This document shows positions 31,164 through 40,373 of a stretch of DNA of 64,000 nucleotides, piece by piece (positions within the stretch are counted from its first letter, which is position 1; every line of letters begins with the position of its first letter). This stretch comes from Bin5 sp965116395 (GTDB lineage Bacteria; Chloroflexota; Anaerolineae; Caldilineales; Caldilineaceae). The notes below the pieces were generated by a model that worked only from the letters and a program-made list of their open reading frames with translations, did no database searches and was not told where the DNA came from. Both the position numbers and the translations under genes were made by a program. The stretch lies in NCBI GenBank assembly GCA_965116395.1, contig OZ220684.1, positions 2,914,001-2,978,000 of the forward strand, in the 5' to 3' direction.

Positions 31164-32051
31164 ATGAATGAGTGCGTCGGGTTTGTCGGCCTTGGCATCA
31201 TGGGACAAGGCATGACCCGCAACCTTCTCAAAGCCGGATTCAGCGTACGCGTCTGGAACCGTACCTCGAGCCGCATGGACCCCCTCATCGAAGCAGGCGC
31301 AACCGCCGGCGCCAGTCCCGCAGACGTCGCTGCCAACTGCGACATCACCATCGTCTGCGTCAGCGACACGCCCGATGTCGAAGACGTCATCCTAGGCGAA
31401 AACGGCATCCTCTCCGGCGCCAACGAGGGCTCCCTCGTCATCGACTGCAGCACTATCAGCCCCCAGGCCACCATCAACATCGCCGCCCAACTCAACGCCA
31501 AAAACGTCAAAATGCTCGACGCCCCCATCAGCGGCGGCAGCGAAGGCGCCGCCAACGGCACCCTCAGCATCATGATCGGCGGCGACGAAGACCAGGTCGA
31601 ACGCGCCCAGGGCGTCTTCGAAGCCATGGGCAATACCATCACCCACGTCGGCAAACAGGGCGCCGGCCAGACCGTCAAACTCGTCAACCAGATCCTCGTC
31701 GTCGGCCACTGCCTCGCCATGAGCGAAGCCCTCGTCTTCGCCCAGGCCGGCGGTGTCGATCTCGAAAAATGCCTCAACGCCGTCGCCGGCGGCGCCGCCG
31801 GCAGCTGGATGCTCGCAAATCGCGGCCCCCAAATCATCGAACGCGACTGGCGCCCCGGCTTCACCATCAACCTCCAGCAAAAAGACGTCCGCCTCATCAT
31901 GCAGGAAGCCGACGCCCTCGGCGTCCCCGTCCTCCTCACAGGCCAGATCTTCAACCTCTACCGCACACTCCAACAGATGGGCCTCGGCGAAGAAGGCAAC
32001 CACGCCCTCGTCAAGGCCCTTGAAAACCTCAGCGGCGTGCAAGTCGCCTGA
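31164..32051 (+). CDS. 3-hydroxyisobutyrate dehydrogenase-type NAD(P)-dependent oxidoreductase
   Basis: 295 residues, typical family length; AGGAGGAAC upstream of the ATG. The Rossmann start is VGFVGLGIMGQGMTRNLLKA, with Arg33 of NRT where NADP-preferring members have a basic residue. Substrate motif is DAPISGGSEGAANGTLSIM (119-137), catalytic Lys172 is in GAGQTVKLVNQ, and KDVRLIMQEA lies near the end. Beta-hydroxyacid dehydrogenases of this family oxidise 3-hydroxyisobutyrate, tartronate semialdehyde, succinic semialdehyde or related acids; the substrate cannot be fixed here. Stands alone. Confidence 0.93.
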   Translation: MNECVGFVGLGIMGQGMTRNLLKAGFSVRVWNRTSSRMDPLIEAGATAGASPADVAANCDITIVCVSDTPDVEDVILGENGILSGANEGSLVIDCSTISPQATINIAAQLNAKNVKMLDAPISGGSEGAANGTLSIMIGGDEDQVERAQGVFEAMGNTITHVGKQGAGQTVKLVNQILVVGHCLAMSEALVFAQAGGVDLEKCLNAVAGGAAGSWMLANRGPQIIERDWRPGFTINLQQKDVRLIMQEADALGVPVLLTGQIFNLYRTLQQMGLGEEGNHALVKALENLSGVQVA

Positions 32052-32351
32052 TCCGATACGATCTGTGTCCGATAGCACTATGAACCGCTGCCGGCATGCT
32101 AAAAACCGTTGCGCCCCCCCTGCCCTTTGTGTATAGTTAAACCATGACCGTCTGCCCGCTTCCCTCCCTAGTCGGAGGGTTGCCCGGGCCGGCCTCGCAG
32201 CCGCTAATCTGTACGGCGGATGAATTGCCCGCCGGGTCCGCCCGGCAGCGCCCTGACTCCTTATACAAAGAGCTCGCCTTGCCTTTACCTTTCCCAAATG
32301 CGCACGCAACGCATTGCAGTTAGAGGACAAAAAGGACGAAGTGTACACACT
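32052..32351 (+). other. Leader region of FN3 gene with GC hairpins
   Basis: CCCTCC (32162-32167) pairs with GGAGGG (32174-32179), and GCCGGG (32231-32236) pairs with CCCGGC (32241-32246). A TATAGT box lies near 32134 without a clear -35. The ribosome binding site of the next gene is weak and distant. Confidence 0.4.
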
Positions 32352-33854
32352 ATGAAACCCAAGATACGTCTACTATCACTCGGTGCGCTAGTCCTCTCCG
32401 CCCTGTTCGCGGCCCTCTTTTTCGCGCGCCCCTCCAGCCAGCTTAGCATCGCCTTTCCCCGGGCCGGAGTAGAAACGCCCTTTTCCCAGGGGGCCGATCA
32501 AGCGGTTGGTCTTGCCGCGCCCGTCCTCGTCGCATCGCCCGCTTCCGATAGCATCACCATCAGTTGGGCGCCCATCGTCGGCGCCGCAACCTACGAGATC
32601 TGGGCTCGGCAAGGCGAAGCCGCCTGGGAGCGGCTCGATGATGGCTCCCTAACACACAACGTGACCTCCATTACCCACTCAGGTCTTACCTCAGGCGATA
32701 CATACAGCTACACCGGCCGCGCCGCGCCCGTCGCCGGCGCAAAAAGCGATTGGGCCGGCGCCGTCGAAGCCACCGTTTCCTTCGTCCCCACCCTGAACGC
32801 GAACGCCACCGCCGGCCGCATCGAACTTGACTGGACTAGCGTGGCCGGCGCCGGCAGTTACCAGCTCATTGTCTGGACCGATGGCCTCAGCGACTGGGAT
32901 CGCATCGGCGATCCCATCACCGGCACTATCACCTCATACACCCACACCGGGCTTACCGAACTCAGCACCTACCACTACCGCGTCAGGGCAGAGATCGACG
33001 GCACAGAGGGCGAGTGGTCCGAGTCGGTCAGCGAAATCCCTGTCCGCCCTGCCGCGCCAACTCTCTCCGCAACCGCCGCCACCGGCCAGGTCCAGCTGAA
33101 ATGGACCGCCGTCCCCGACGCCGACAGCTACCGACTTATCACCTGGACCGACGGCCAGACCGCCTGGCAACGCATCGGCGATCCCCTTAAGGGCGATACC
33201 ACCTCCTATACCCACACAGGTCTCACCGCCGGAAGGACCTACTACTATCGGGTCGCTGCAGTGATCCACGGTATTGAAGGCGCCTGGACAGAATCGGTTA
33301 GCGAAATCCCTGCCGCGCCGTCCGCTCCCGCGCTGACCGCCGCCACCGCTGTCGGCCAGGTCGAGCTGAGCTGGACCGCAGTCCCCGGCGCCGGCAGCCA
33401 CAATCTCATCGTCTGGACCGACGCCCTCAATGCTTGGGTACGCATCGGCCATCCCCTCTCCGGCGATACCACCTCCTACACCCACACCGGGCTCTCCGCC
33501 GGTCAAACCTACTACTACCGGGTCAGCGCAGTCGTCGACGGTACGGAGAGCACATGGTCGAATTCGCCCAGTGCCGTCCCCGGCGCCTCCTTCATGCCGG
33601 GACTCGTCGCCACCGCCTCCGCCCACCGCATCGATCTCAGCTGGAGTGAAGTGAGCGGTGCCGACGGCTACCAGCTCATCGTCTGGATGCCAGGCCAGAC
33701 CGACTGGCAACGAATCGGCAATCTCCTGGCCGCCGGAACGACCTCTTACTCCCATACCGGACTTACCGCCGGTAACACCTACTACTACCGCGTCAGAGCC
33801 GTGATCGACGGCACAGAAGGCCCCTGGTCCGAAGAGGTTGACGCTGTGCCGTAA
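32352..33854 (+). CDS. Membrane-anchored or secreted protein with five FN3 domains
   Basis: 500 residues from ATG 32352 (the first Met before a signal-anchor: MKPKIRLLSLGALVLSALFA). After the anchor and the PSSQLSIAFP motif come five fibronectin type III domains of about 87 residues, starting near 55, 145, 232, 319 and 407. Each has the TVSW-like strand (ITISWAPI, IELDWTSV, VQLKWTAV, VELSWTAV, IDLSWSEV), the Tyr-corner ITSYTHTGLT and the YYYRVRA strand. The domains are close copies of one another, so recent internal duplication is likely. It is an extracellular scaffold or adhesion-type protein; no catalytic domain is present. The cousin at 34725 shares the anchor motif. Confidence 0.85.
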   Translation: MKPKIRLLSLGALVLSALFAALFFARPSSQLSIAFPRAGVETPFSQGADQAVGLAAPVLVASPASDSITISWAPIVGAATYEIWARQGEAAWERLDDGSLTHNVTSITHSGLTSGDTYSYTGRAAPVAGAKSDWAGAVEATVSFVPTLNANATAGRIELDWTSVAGAGSYQLIVWTDGLSDWDRIGDPITGTITSYTHTGLTELSTYHYRVRAEIDGTEGEWSESVSEIPVRPAAPTLSATAATGQVQLKWTAVPDADSYRLITWTDGQTAWQRIGDPLKGDTTSYTHTGLTAGRTYYYRVAAVIHGIEGAWTESVSEIPAAPSAPALTAATAVGQVELSWTAVPGAGSHNLIVWTDALNAWVRIGHPLSGDTTSYTHTGLSAGQTYYYRVSAVVDGTESTWSNSPSAVPGASFMPGLVATASAHRIDLSWSEVSGADGYQLIVWMPGQTDWQRIGNLLAAGTTSYSHTGLTAGNTYYYRVRAVIDGTEGPWSEEVDAVP

Positions 33855-33898
33855 ACGGCACTTTCCCCTTTCAATGGCCCCCATCATCACATAACACT

Positions 33899-33962
33899 TG
33901 GGGATTGCCTTAAGGAGCTTTTCATCCACCGGCGGTACACTGGCACACGTCGGCCCTCGGGG
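33899..33962 (+). repeat. Dispersed repeat with CGGTACACTGGCACA core, copy 1
   Basis: Starts TGGGGATTGCCTTA, then GAGCTT, CGGCGGTACACTGGCACA and CGGCCCTC. The second copy is at 37531-37593. Both lie just beyond a gene or repeat array. Confidence 0.6.
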
Positions 33963-34017
33963 ACGCCGAACCACAGCCGACCAATACCCTAACGCACCGA
34001 AAGAACCGGCGCTGGAA

Positions 34018-34410
34018 AGCGTGTTCTCCACGCCCCTCCGCGGACAAAAAGGGTTTTAAGAAGTTCTCCGTGCCCTCCGTGGACAAAAAAGGTTTTAAGA
34101 TGTTCTCAGCGTCCCTCCGTGCCCTCCGCGGACAAAAAAGGTCTTAGGAAGTTCTCCGTGTCCCTCCGTGCCCTCCGTGGACAAAAAAGGTTTTAAGGTG
34201 TTCTCCGCGTTCCTCCGCGTCCCCCGCGGACAAAAAAGGTTTTAAGATGTTCTCCGCGTCCCTCCGTGCCCTCCGCGGACAAAAAGGGTTTTGAGAAGTT
34301 CTCCGTGTCCCTCCGTGCCCTCCGTGGACAAAAAAAGGTTTTAAGGTGTTCTCCGGGACCCTCCGAGGACCAAGAAAAGGTGTTCCCCGCGCCCCTCCGT
34401 GGTTCAAGAA
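34018..34410 (+). repeat. Array D of TCCGYG-type repeats
   Basis: Eight units of the type TTCTCCGTGTCCCTCCGTGC CCTCCGTGGACAAAAAAGG TTTTAAG, with TTTTAAGATG/TTTTAAGGTG linkers special to this array. Same orientation as the others. Confidence 0.85.
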
Positions 34411-34724
34411 CGGAACCAAGCGCCTTCCCAGCAAGCGCGGCGGCCCCAATACATCACCAGCGCTTCCCATACGAACCCCATCCCCCAACCGAACGACACC
34501 CGCCCGATCCGCCAATGAACCCAAACTCCCGGCCCCAACTGCCACTTCAGCCGTTTCTAATGATGCCCACATCATATATAGTAATGTAAGACTAAATTCG
34601 AATCGCAAAACGACAGCAGTCCCATTCCCGCTCTCCAGCGGCACATCCCGCCCGCCTATCCCTTGAAACCGTCGTCGTCTCACCAGCAGCTACTACCAAC
34701 GCAATACAACCCGCCCTCGTAGCC

Positions 34725-36239
34725 ATGAAAAAACTGATCTTCTTCCTGTCCCTGTGCGCCCTTGTCATTGTCGCCGCAATCTGTGTACTCATATTCGCGC
34801 TCCCTTCAAGCGAGCTCAACCTCTCCTTCCCGCAGGATAGGTCAGTTGCCCACAATCCCGGCTCGTCACAAGATCACGACCATCCCGACGCGCCCACCCT
34901 CGCCGCCACGGCCGGCGACGGCCAGATCACCATCTCCTGGCAGACGGTCGCAGGCGCCTCACACTACGAGATCTGGGTGCGGCAAGGCACCGCCCCCTGG
35001 ACCCAAGCCAACACTACCGCACTGCCAGCCACAGCCACATCCTTTATCCATACCGGCCTGACCGACGGCGAAACATACTTCTACACCGCCCGCTCCGCAA
35101 ACGCATCCGGCGTCAAAAGCCCGTGGTCCCCGCAGGTTGAGGCCACCGTAAACCCCGAACTCGCCGCGCCCGTCTTGACCGCAACCGCCGGCGTCAACCA
35201 GATCGACATCAGCTGGCAAGCCGTCACCGGCGCCGCCGCCTACGAACTCTGGGCCTGGGAAGAAACCGAAGACTGGGTGCAAATTGACGACGGCTCCCTG
35301 ACCGCCACCTCCTTCACCCATTCCGATCTGGACGAAGGTCTGACCTACTACTACCAGGCACGCACCCTCAACAACAACGACACCCCCGGTCCATGGTCCG
35401 ATAAAGTGCACGCCACCGTATACGCCGACATTGCCCCGCCCGTGCTAACAGCAACCGCCGGCGACGGCCAGATTTCCATCAGCTGGCCAACAGTGACCGA
35501 CGCCCACGGCTACCAAATCTGGACCGCCCAAGACGGTGCCGATTGGGAACAAGCCGACGATGGCTCCCTCACAGGCTTTTCGACCTCCTTTACGCATGTC
35601 GGCCTTACCTCCGGCGAAACCTACTACTACTTAGGTCGCTCCATCACCGCCTCCGGCCATAACGGCCTGTTCGGCCAGCCGGTTGCAGCCACCGTCCCCG
35701 TCACCCTGACCGCGCCCGCGCTCACCTTGACCCCCGGCCACGGCCAGATCGCCCTCTCCTGGCAGGCCATCACCGGCGCCGACTCCTACGAGCTCTGGAC
35801 CTGGCAGGAAGGCGCCGACTGGGTGCAGCTCGACGACGGTTCCCTCACCGCTACCTCCTTCACCCACCCCAGCCTTACCGTCGGCTCCAAGCACTACTAT
35901 GCCGTCCGCGCCCTCTCAGACGACGGCACAGAAGGCGCATGGTCCGAATATGTAGGCGCCATCGCCGCCGGTGAACTGCCCACACCCGTACTCACCGCAA
36001 CCGCCTCTGGCGCCCAAATCACGATCACCTGGCAGGCCGTCACAGGCGCCGATACCTACGAACTCTGGTACTGGATAAGCGGCTCCGACTGGCAACGCCT
36101 CGACGATGGCACACTGGCAGCCACATCCTACACCCATACCGGCCTGACGACCGGGACCACCTACCTCTACACACTCCGCGCCCTCTCCAACGACGGCAAA
36201 GAAAGCGCATGGTCGGAACACGCAAGCGCCACCCCCTGA
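34725..36239 (+). CDS. Membrane-anchored or secreted protein with five FN3 domains (cousin)
   Basis: 504 residues. Signal-anchor MKKLIFFLSLCALVIVAAIC and the PSSELNLSFP motif match the protein at 32352 (PSSQLSIAFP). Five FN3 domains start near 55, 143, 233, 325 and 415, with strands ITISWQTV, IDISWQAV, ISISWPTV, IALSWQAI and ITITWQAV and the repeated W.Q.DDG(S/T)L turn. Compared with the cousin its domains favour YELWTWQE over YQLIVWTD, so the two diverged after duplication. No ribosome binding site is obvious. The role is probably surface binding or cell-cell contact (inference from domain type only). Confidence 0.85.
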   Translation: MKKLIFFLSLCALVIVAAICVLIFALPSSELNLSFPQDRSVAHNPGSSQDHDHPDAPTLAATAGDGQITISWQTVAGASHYEIWVRQGTAPWTQANTTALPATATSFIHTGLTDGETYFYTARSANASGVKSPWSPQVEATVNPELAAPVLTATAGVNQIDISWQAVTGAAAYELWAWEETEDWVQIDDGSLTATSFTHSDLDEGLTYYYQARTLNNNDTPGPWSDKVHATVYADIAPPVLTATAGDGQISISWPTVTDAHGYQIWTAQDGADWEQADDGSLTGFSTSFTHVGLTSGETYYYLGRSITASGHNGLFGQPVAATVPVTLTAPALTLTPGHGQIALSWQAITGADSYELWTWQEGADWVQLDDGSLTATSFTHPSLTVGSKHYYAVRALSDDGTEGAWSEYVGAIAAGELPTPVLTATASGAQITITWQAVTGADTYELWYWISGSDWQRLDDGTLAATSYTHTGLTTGTTYLYTLRALSNDGKESAWSEHASATP

Positions 36240-36548
36240 CAGGTGGCGTCTGCGTCCTCCCTCCACAACCCGTAACCCAGGCCCGCATTCCTCAGCTTCC
36301 CTGTAGTCCTATCCTCTACCCCTCTGGCCTGTCCGCCGCAAGCGTCACCACCGTGCCGGGGGGAATGAATCCCGCAACGCCCCGCCCTGGCTAGCCAACG
36401 TGTTTACTATTTCCTGGCATCGTGTCTAGCGAACAACGTCTAATCCCCCACTTGCCGCCCCAACCCACCGACCACCAATCACCGATGTTCCACTGACGAC
36501 TGGTTTTCCACTGAAAACTAAAAACTGAAAACAAGAAACTGCAGTTCC

Positions 36549-36640
36549 GGGCGGTCGGCCGCAAGCGGCCTCCCTTGTGCAGGGGCTGCGCCCCCGCAAC
36601 GCCCCCCTACAAAAACATGCCTCACCCACCGTGTGCCTTC
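36549..36640 (+). repeat. Palindrome-rich dispersed repeat, copy 2
   Basis: GGGCGGTCGGCCGCAAGCGG CC then CCCTTGTGCAGGGGC, GCGCCCCCGCAACGCC and CCCCTACAAAA; second copy of the element at 7840. It is preceded by ACTGAAAACTAAAAACTG-type strings at 36490-36545. Confidence 0.75.
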
Positions 36641-36754
36641 TTCGCATCGTGTCGGCTGGCGAGCATGGCGGCCGCCGTACACCAGTTGCCTCACCAAGAG
36701 CCTGAATGTCTCCAAGGACGACTGGCTGGTCAAGTACCGTCGCTTAGTAGTCAC

Positions 36755-37470
36755 AAAGGTTTTGAGAAGTTCTCCGTGTCCCTCCGCGCCCACCGTGGCC
36801 CTTCGTGGACAAAAGGAAGTTGAAGTCGCCGTTGACCTTCTGCAGTTGCCCTTCCTGCAGTTGCCTTTTACCTTCTCCGTGGTCCTCCGTGGCCCTCCGT
36901 GGACAAAAGAAGTTGAAGTCGCCCTTGACCTTCTGCAGTTGCCCTTGACCTTCTTCGCGGCCCTTCGCGCCCCTTCGCGGATCAAAAGGTGTAAACAAGT
37001 TCTCCGCGGCCCATCGTGGAAAAAAGAAATAGCAGTCGCCGTTGACCTTCTGCAGTTGCCTTTCCTGCAGTTGCCCTTGACCTTCTCCGTGGCCCTCCGT
37101 GGCCCTCCGTGGACAAAAGAAGTTGAAGTCGCCGTTGACCTTCTGCAGTTGCCCTTGACCTTCTTCGTGGCCCTTCGTGGTCCTTAGCGGATCAAGAGGT
37201 GTAAGCAAGTTCTCCGCGTCCCATCGTGGAAAAAAGAAATAGCAGTTGCCGTTGACCTTCTGCAGTTGCCTTTCCTGCAGTTGCCCTTGACTTTCTCCGT
37301 GGCCCTCCGTGGCCCTCCGTGGACAAAAGAAGTTGAAGTCGCCGTTGACCTTCTGCAGTTGCCCTTGACCTTCTTCGCGGCCCTTCGTGGTCCTTCGCGG
37401 CCCTTCGTGGACAAAAGGAAGTTGAAGTTGCCCTTCGTGGACAAAAAAGGTTCTGAGAAGTTCTCCCTGT
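36755..37470 (+). repeat. Array E of TCCGYG/CAGTTGCC-type repeats
   Basis: A higher-order array. A compound unit of about 240 bp, made of TCCGTGGCCCTCCGTGGAC AAAAGAAGTTGAAG, CGTTGACCTTCTGCAGTTGC and TTCGCGGCCCTTCGTGG blocks, occurs three times (about 36840-37080, 37080-37320, 37320-37450), nearly identical. Same orientation as the other arrays. Long ORFs on either strand here are repeat peptides only. Confidence 0.85.
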
Positions 37471-37530
37471 CCCCGCCGTGCCTCAGACAAACAGATCCCA
37501 CTTCCTCCAACCCCTTCGCGACGCAGCAAA

Positions 37531-37593
37531 TGGGGATTGCCTTACAGAGCTTCCCGACCTCCAGCGGTACACTGGCACAGAGCGGCCCTCCGG
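37531..37593 (+). repeat. Dispersed repeat with CGGTACACTGGCACA core, copy 2
   Basis: TGGGGATTGCCTTACAGAGC, then AGCGGTACACTGGCACAGAG and CGGCCCTCCGG. Pairs with the copy at 33899-33962 with about three quarters of positions equal by eye. Confidence 0.6.
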
Positions 37594-37769
37594 AACGTGA
37601 AACTACCGTCCCCCAATTCCGTACTGCATTAAGAGAGCCCGCACACGCATGCCTGTCCCGTTTCAGAACAACACGATTCGCGCCCATAGCGAAACGGCAC
37701 TATAATTGTCCTGCCAGCCCTTTCACTATCCGCAAATCACAACTGCCCCTACGCCAGGGATGAGATCAA

Positions 37770-39245
37770 ATGAAGAGACTCCTGATCACGGTCGTCCTGT
37801 TCGCTGTAATCGGTGCCGCCGGCTGGTTCGGCCTCCAACGCTTTCAGGACCGCCGCGCCGCCCAGGACGAACAGCCCAGCTACGAGACCGCCACTGTCGA
37901 GCGCGGCTCCATCAGTAGCACCGTCAGCGCTACCGGCAGCATCGAGCCCGAAGCCGAAGTCGCCCTCTCCTTCCGCGCCAGCGGCCGCGTCGAGCAAGTG
38001 CTCGTATCCGTTGGCCAGCCCGTAGAGGCCGGCCAGCTCCTCGCCCAACTCGACGTCACCGACGCCCTGCTCGCTCTCGAACAGGCCGAAGTCTCCCTCC
38101 AGATCAGCCGCGCCCAACTCGAAAAACTCGAGAAGCCGCCCGCCGACTCCGATATCATCGCCGCCCAGGCCAACGTAACCGTCGCCCAGGCCAGCGTCGC
38201 CAGCGCCGAAGCCGCCCTCGCCAGCGCCCAGGCCAGCTACCGCCAGCTAATCGCCGGCGCTTCCGCCGAAGAGCTCGCCGTCCAGGAAGCCCAGGTCCGC
38301 CAGGCCGCCGTCAACGTCCGCCAGGCCCAGAGCAACTACGACGACATCAAGCACCTCCCCGACGCCGGCGCCATGCCGCAGGCGATCCAGCTCGAGCAAA
38401 ACACCATCACCTACGAAGTCGCCCAGGCCCAGCTCGCCCTTACCCAACAGGGCGCGGACCAGGCCCAAATCGCCGCCGCCCTCGCCCAGATCGCCCAGGC
38501 CGAGCTCGGCGTCCGCCAGGCCCGCAGCAACCTGCTCGTCGCCCAGGACGGCCTCAACTCCCTCATCGCCGGCACCGACGCCGAAGACCTCGAAATCTCG
38601 CGCGCCCAGGTCCGCCAGGCCGAGCTCAGCAAACAGCAGGCCGAAGTCTCCCTCAACAACTCCATGCTCTATGCCCCCATCAACAGCGTCGTCAGCCAGG
38701 TCAACCTGCGCCAGGGCGAGCTTTACGGCTCCAGCACCCTGCCCGCCATTGTCCTCACCGACCTCGTCAGCTTTCACATGACCGTCCTCGTCGACGAAAT
38801 CGACGTCCGCCAGGTCCAGATCGGCCAGACCGTCCGTCTCAGCCTTGACGCCTTGCCCGACGCCGACATCTCCGGCCAGGTCACCAAAGTTTCCCCCACC
38901 GCCCGCGACGTCGGCGGCGTAGTCGCCTACGAAGTCGAAATCGTGCCCGAATCAACCGACGCCCAGCTGCGCGCCGGCATGAGCGCCACCGCCATCATAA
39001 CCACCGCCAAAGTCGACAACATCCTGCTCGTCCCCAACCGCTACATCCAGCTCGACCGCGAATCCGGGCGCGCCTTCGTCCAGCGCATCGTCAACGAAGT
39101 CCCCACCCTCCAGGAAATCGAAATGGGCCTGCGCAACGACCGCTTCACCCAGATCCTCGCCGGCCTCGGCGACGCCGACCAAATCGCACTCATCCGCACC
39201 AGCAGCGAAGACCAGCTGCGCAGCGCCATCTTCGGCGGCAACTAG
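37770..39245 (+). CDS. Periplasmic-adaptor-like (MacA/HlyD) efflux protein
   Basis: 491 residues; AGGGATGAG precedes the ATG, and a TATAAT box lies at 37701. It has a signal-anchor (MKRLLITVVLFAVIGAAG), the lipoyl-like half (VSATGSIEPEAEVALSFRAS GRV), and a long Ala/Gln-rich coiled-coil hairpin (about 90-305, with repeated AQAxVxxAEAALA heptads). Then come the second lipoyl half (YAPINSVVSQVNLRQGELYG) and the beta-barrel part. The coiled coil is longer than usual. It links the MacB-type transporter encoded next to outside structures. Forms an operon-like set with the ATPase, FtsX-type permease and SH3 lipoprotein. Confidence 0.9.
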   Translation: MKRLLITVVLFAVIGAAGWFGLQRFQDRRAAQDEQPSYETATVERGSISSTVSATGSIEPEAEVALSFRASGRVEQVLVSVGQPVEAGQLLAQLDVTDALLALEQAEVSLQISRAQLEKLEKPPADSDIIAAQANVTVAQASVASAEAALASAQASYRQLIAGASAEELAVQEAQVRQAAVNVRQAQSNYDDIKHLPDAGAMPQAIQLEQNTITYEVAQAQLALTQQGADQAQIAAALAQIAQAELGVRQARSNLLVAQDGLNSLIAGTDAEDLEISRAQVRQAELSKQQAEVSLNNSMLYAPINSVVSQVNLRQGELYGSSTLPAIVLTDLVSFHMTVLVDEIDVRQVQIGQTVRLSLDALPDADISGQVTKVSPTARDVGGVVAYEVEIVPESTDAQLRAGMSATAIITTAKVDNILLVPNRYIQLDRESGRAFVQRIVNEVPTLQEIEMGLRNDRFTQILAGLGDADQIALIRTSSEDQLRSAIFGGN

Positions 39246-39284
39246 CCGCCCCATCAAAAAAAGGTGTCCCTGGCAGCGGCCCTA

Positions 39285-39500
39285 CCCGGCCTTTCGTCTA
39301 CAAAAAAATAGCAATTGCCCTTGACCTTCTGCAGTTGCTTTTCCTGCAGTTGCCCTTGACCTTGACCTTCTTCGTGGCCCTCCGTGTCCTCCGTGGACAA
39401 AAAAGGTGTTCTTAGTGGCCCTTCGTGGACAAAAAGAAGTTGAAGTTGCCCTTCGTCGACAAAAAGAAGCTAAAGTTGCCCTTAGTGGACAAACAACATC
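39285..39500 (+). repeat. Array F of TCCGYG/CAGTTGCC-type repeats
   Basis: Lies between the adaptor and ATPase genes of one operon: CAATTGCCCTTGACCTTCTG, TCCGTGTCCTCCGTGGAC AAAAAAGG and three short TTCGTGGACAAAAAGAAG units. ACTAAAAACTAAAAACCAAA strings follow to 39550. Confidence 0.8.
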
Positions 39501-39513
39501 CCGAGCACAAACA

Positions 39514-40341
39514 GTGTTACTAAAAACTAAAAACCAAAAACTAAAAACTGCCCTTAAAAGCCCCAACGGCGCCGATCCCCCACAAAACGCCCAATCCGTC
39601 ATCGAAGCCATCGACCTCACCAAAACCTACACCATGGGCGACATGGAAGTCCGCGCCCTCCGCGGTGTCGACCTCAACATCCAACTCGGCGAAATGGTCG
39701 CCGTCATGGGCCCCAGCGGCAGCGGCAAATCCACCCTCATGAACATCATCGGCTGCCTCGACGTCCCCACCTCCGGCCTCTACCGCCTTGACGGTACCGA
39801 CGTCGGCGCGCTCGACGACAACAGCCTCGCCGAAATACGCAGCCTCAAAATCGGCTTCGTCTTCCAGAGCTTCAACCTCCTGCCCCGCACCTCTGCCCAG
39901 GCCAACGTCGAGCTCCCCCTCCTCTACGCCGGCATCAGCGGCCAACAGCGCCATCAGCGCGCCGCCCAGGCCCTCCAGCTCGTCGGCCTCGACGACCGCC
40001 GCGACCACAAACCAAACGAACTCTCCGGCGGCCAGCAACAGCGCGTCGCCATCGCCCGCGCCCTTATCAACCAGCCCAAACTCATCCTCGCCGACGAGCC
40101 CACCGGCAATCTCGATACCAAAACCAGCGACGAAATCATGGGCCTTCTCCAGCGCCTCAACCGCCAGCAGGGCATCACCATCGTCTTCGTCACCCACGAC
40201 CCCGAAATCGCCGAATACTGCAACCGCGTCGTCCACTTCCGCGACGGCCGCATCGAAAGCGACCAAAACAACCACACCACCCAACCCGAACCGCCGCCGC
40301 CCGAGCCAGCCGCCAGCAGCCTGGAAGCCGCCAGCAACTAA
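39514..40341 (+). CDS. ABC efflux ATPase, MacB/LolD type
   Basis: The core begins at about 39598 (VIEAIDLTKTYTMGDMEVRA) with Walker A GPSGSGKST, Q-loop VFQSFNLLP, signature LSGGQQQRVAIARAL, Walker B LILADEPTGNLD and H-loop FVTHDP. The reading frame is open leftwards through repeat-derived DNA to a GTG at 39406. I place the start at GTG 39514 (275 residues), but no start has a good ribosome binding site, and the first 25 or so codons come from ACTAAAAACTG-type repeat. The C-terminus is Pro/Glu-rich. It powers the MacB-type permease encoded 32 bp downstream. Confidence 0.88.
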   Translation: MLLKTKNQKLKTALKSPNGADPPQNAQSVIEAIDLTKTYTMGDMEVRALRGVDLNIQLGEMVAVMGPSGSGKSTLMNIIGCLDVPTSGLYRLDGTDVGALDDNSLAEIRSLKIGFVFQSFNLLPRTSAQANVELPLLYAGISGQQRHQRAAQALQLVGLDDRRDHKPNELSGGQQQRVAIARALINQPKLILADEPTGNLDTKTSDEIMGLLQRLNRQQGITIVFVTHDPEIAEYCNRVVHFRDGRIESDQNNHTTQPEPPPPEPAASSLEAASN

Positions 40342-40373
40342 AAACTAAAAACTGGAAACCAAAAACTGCCCTC

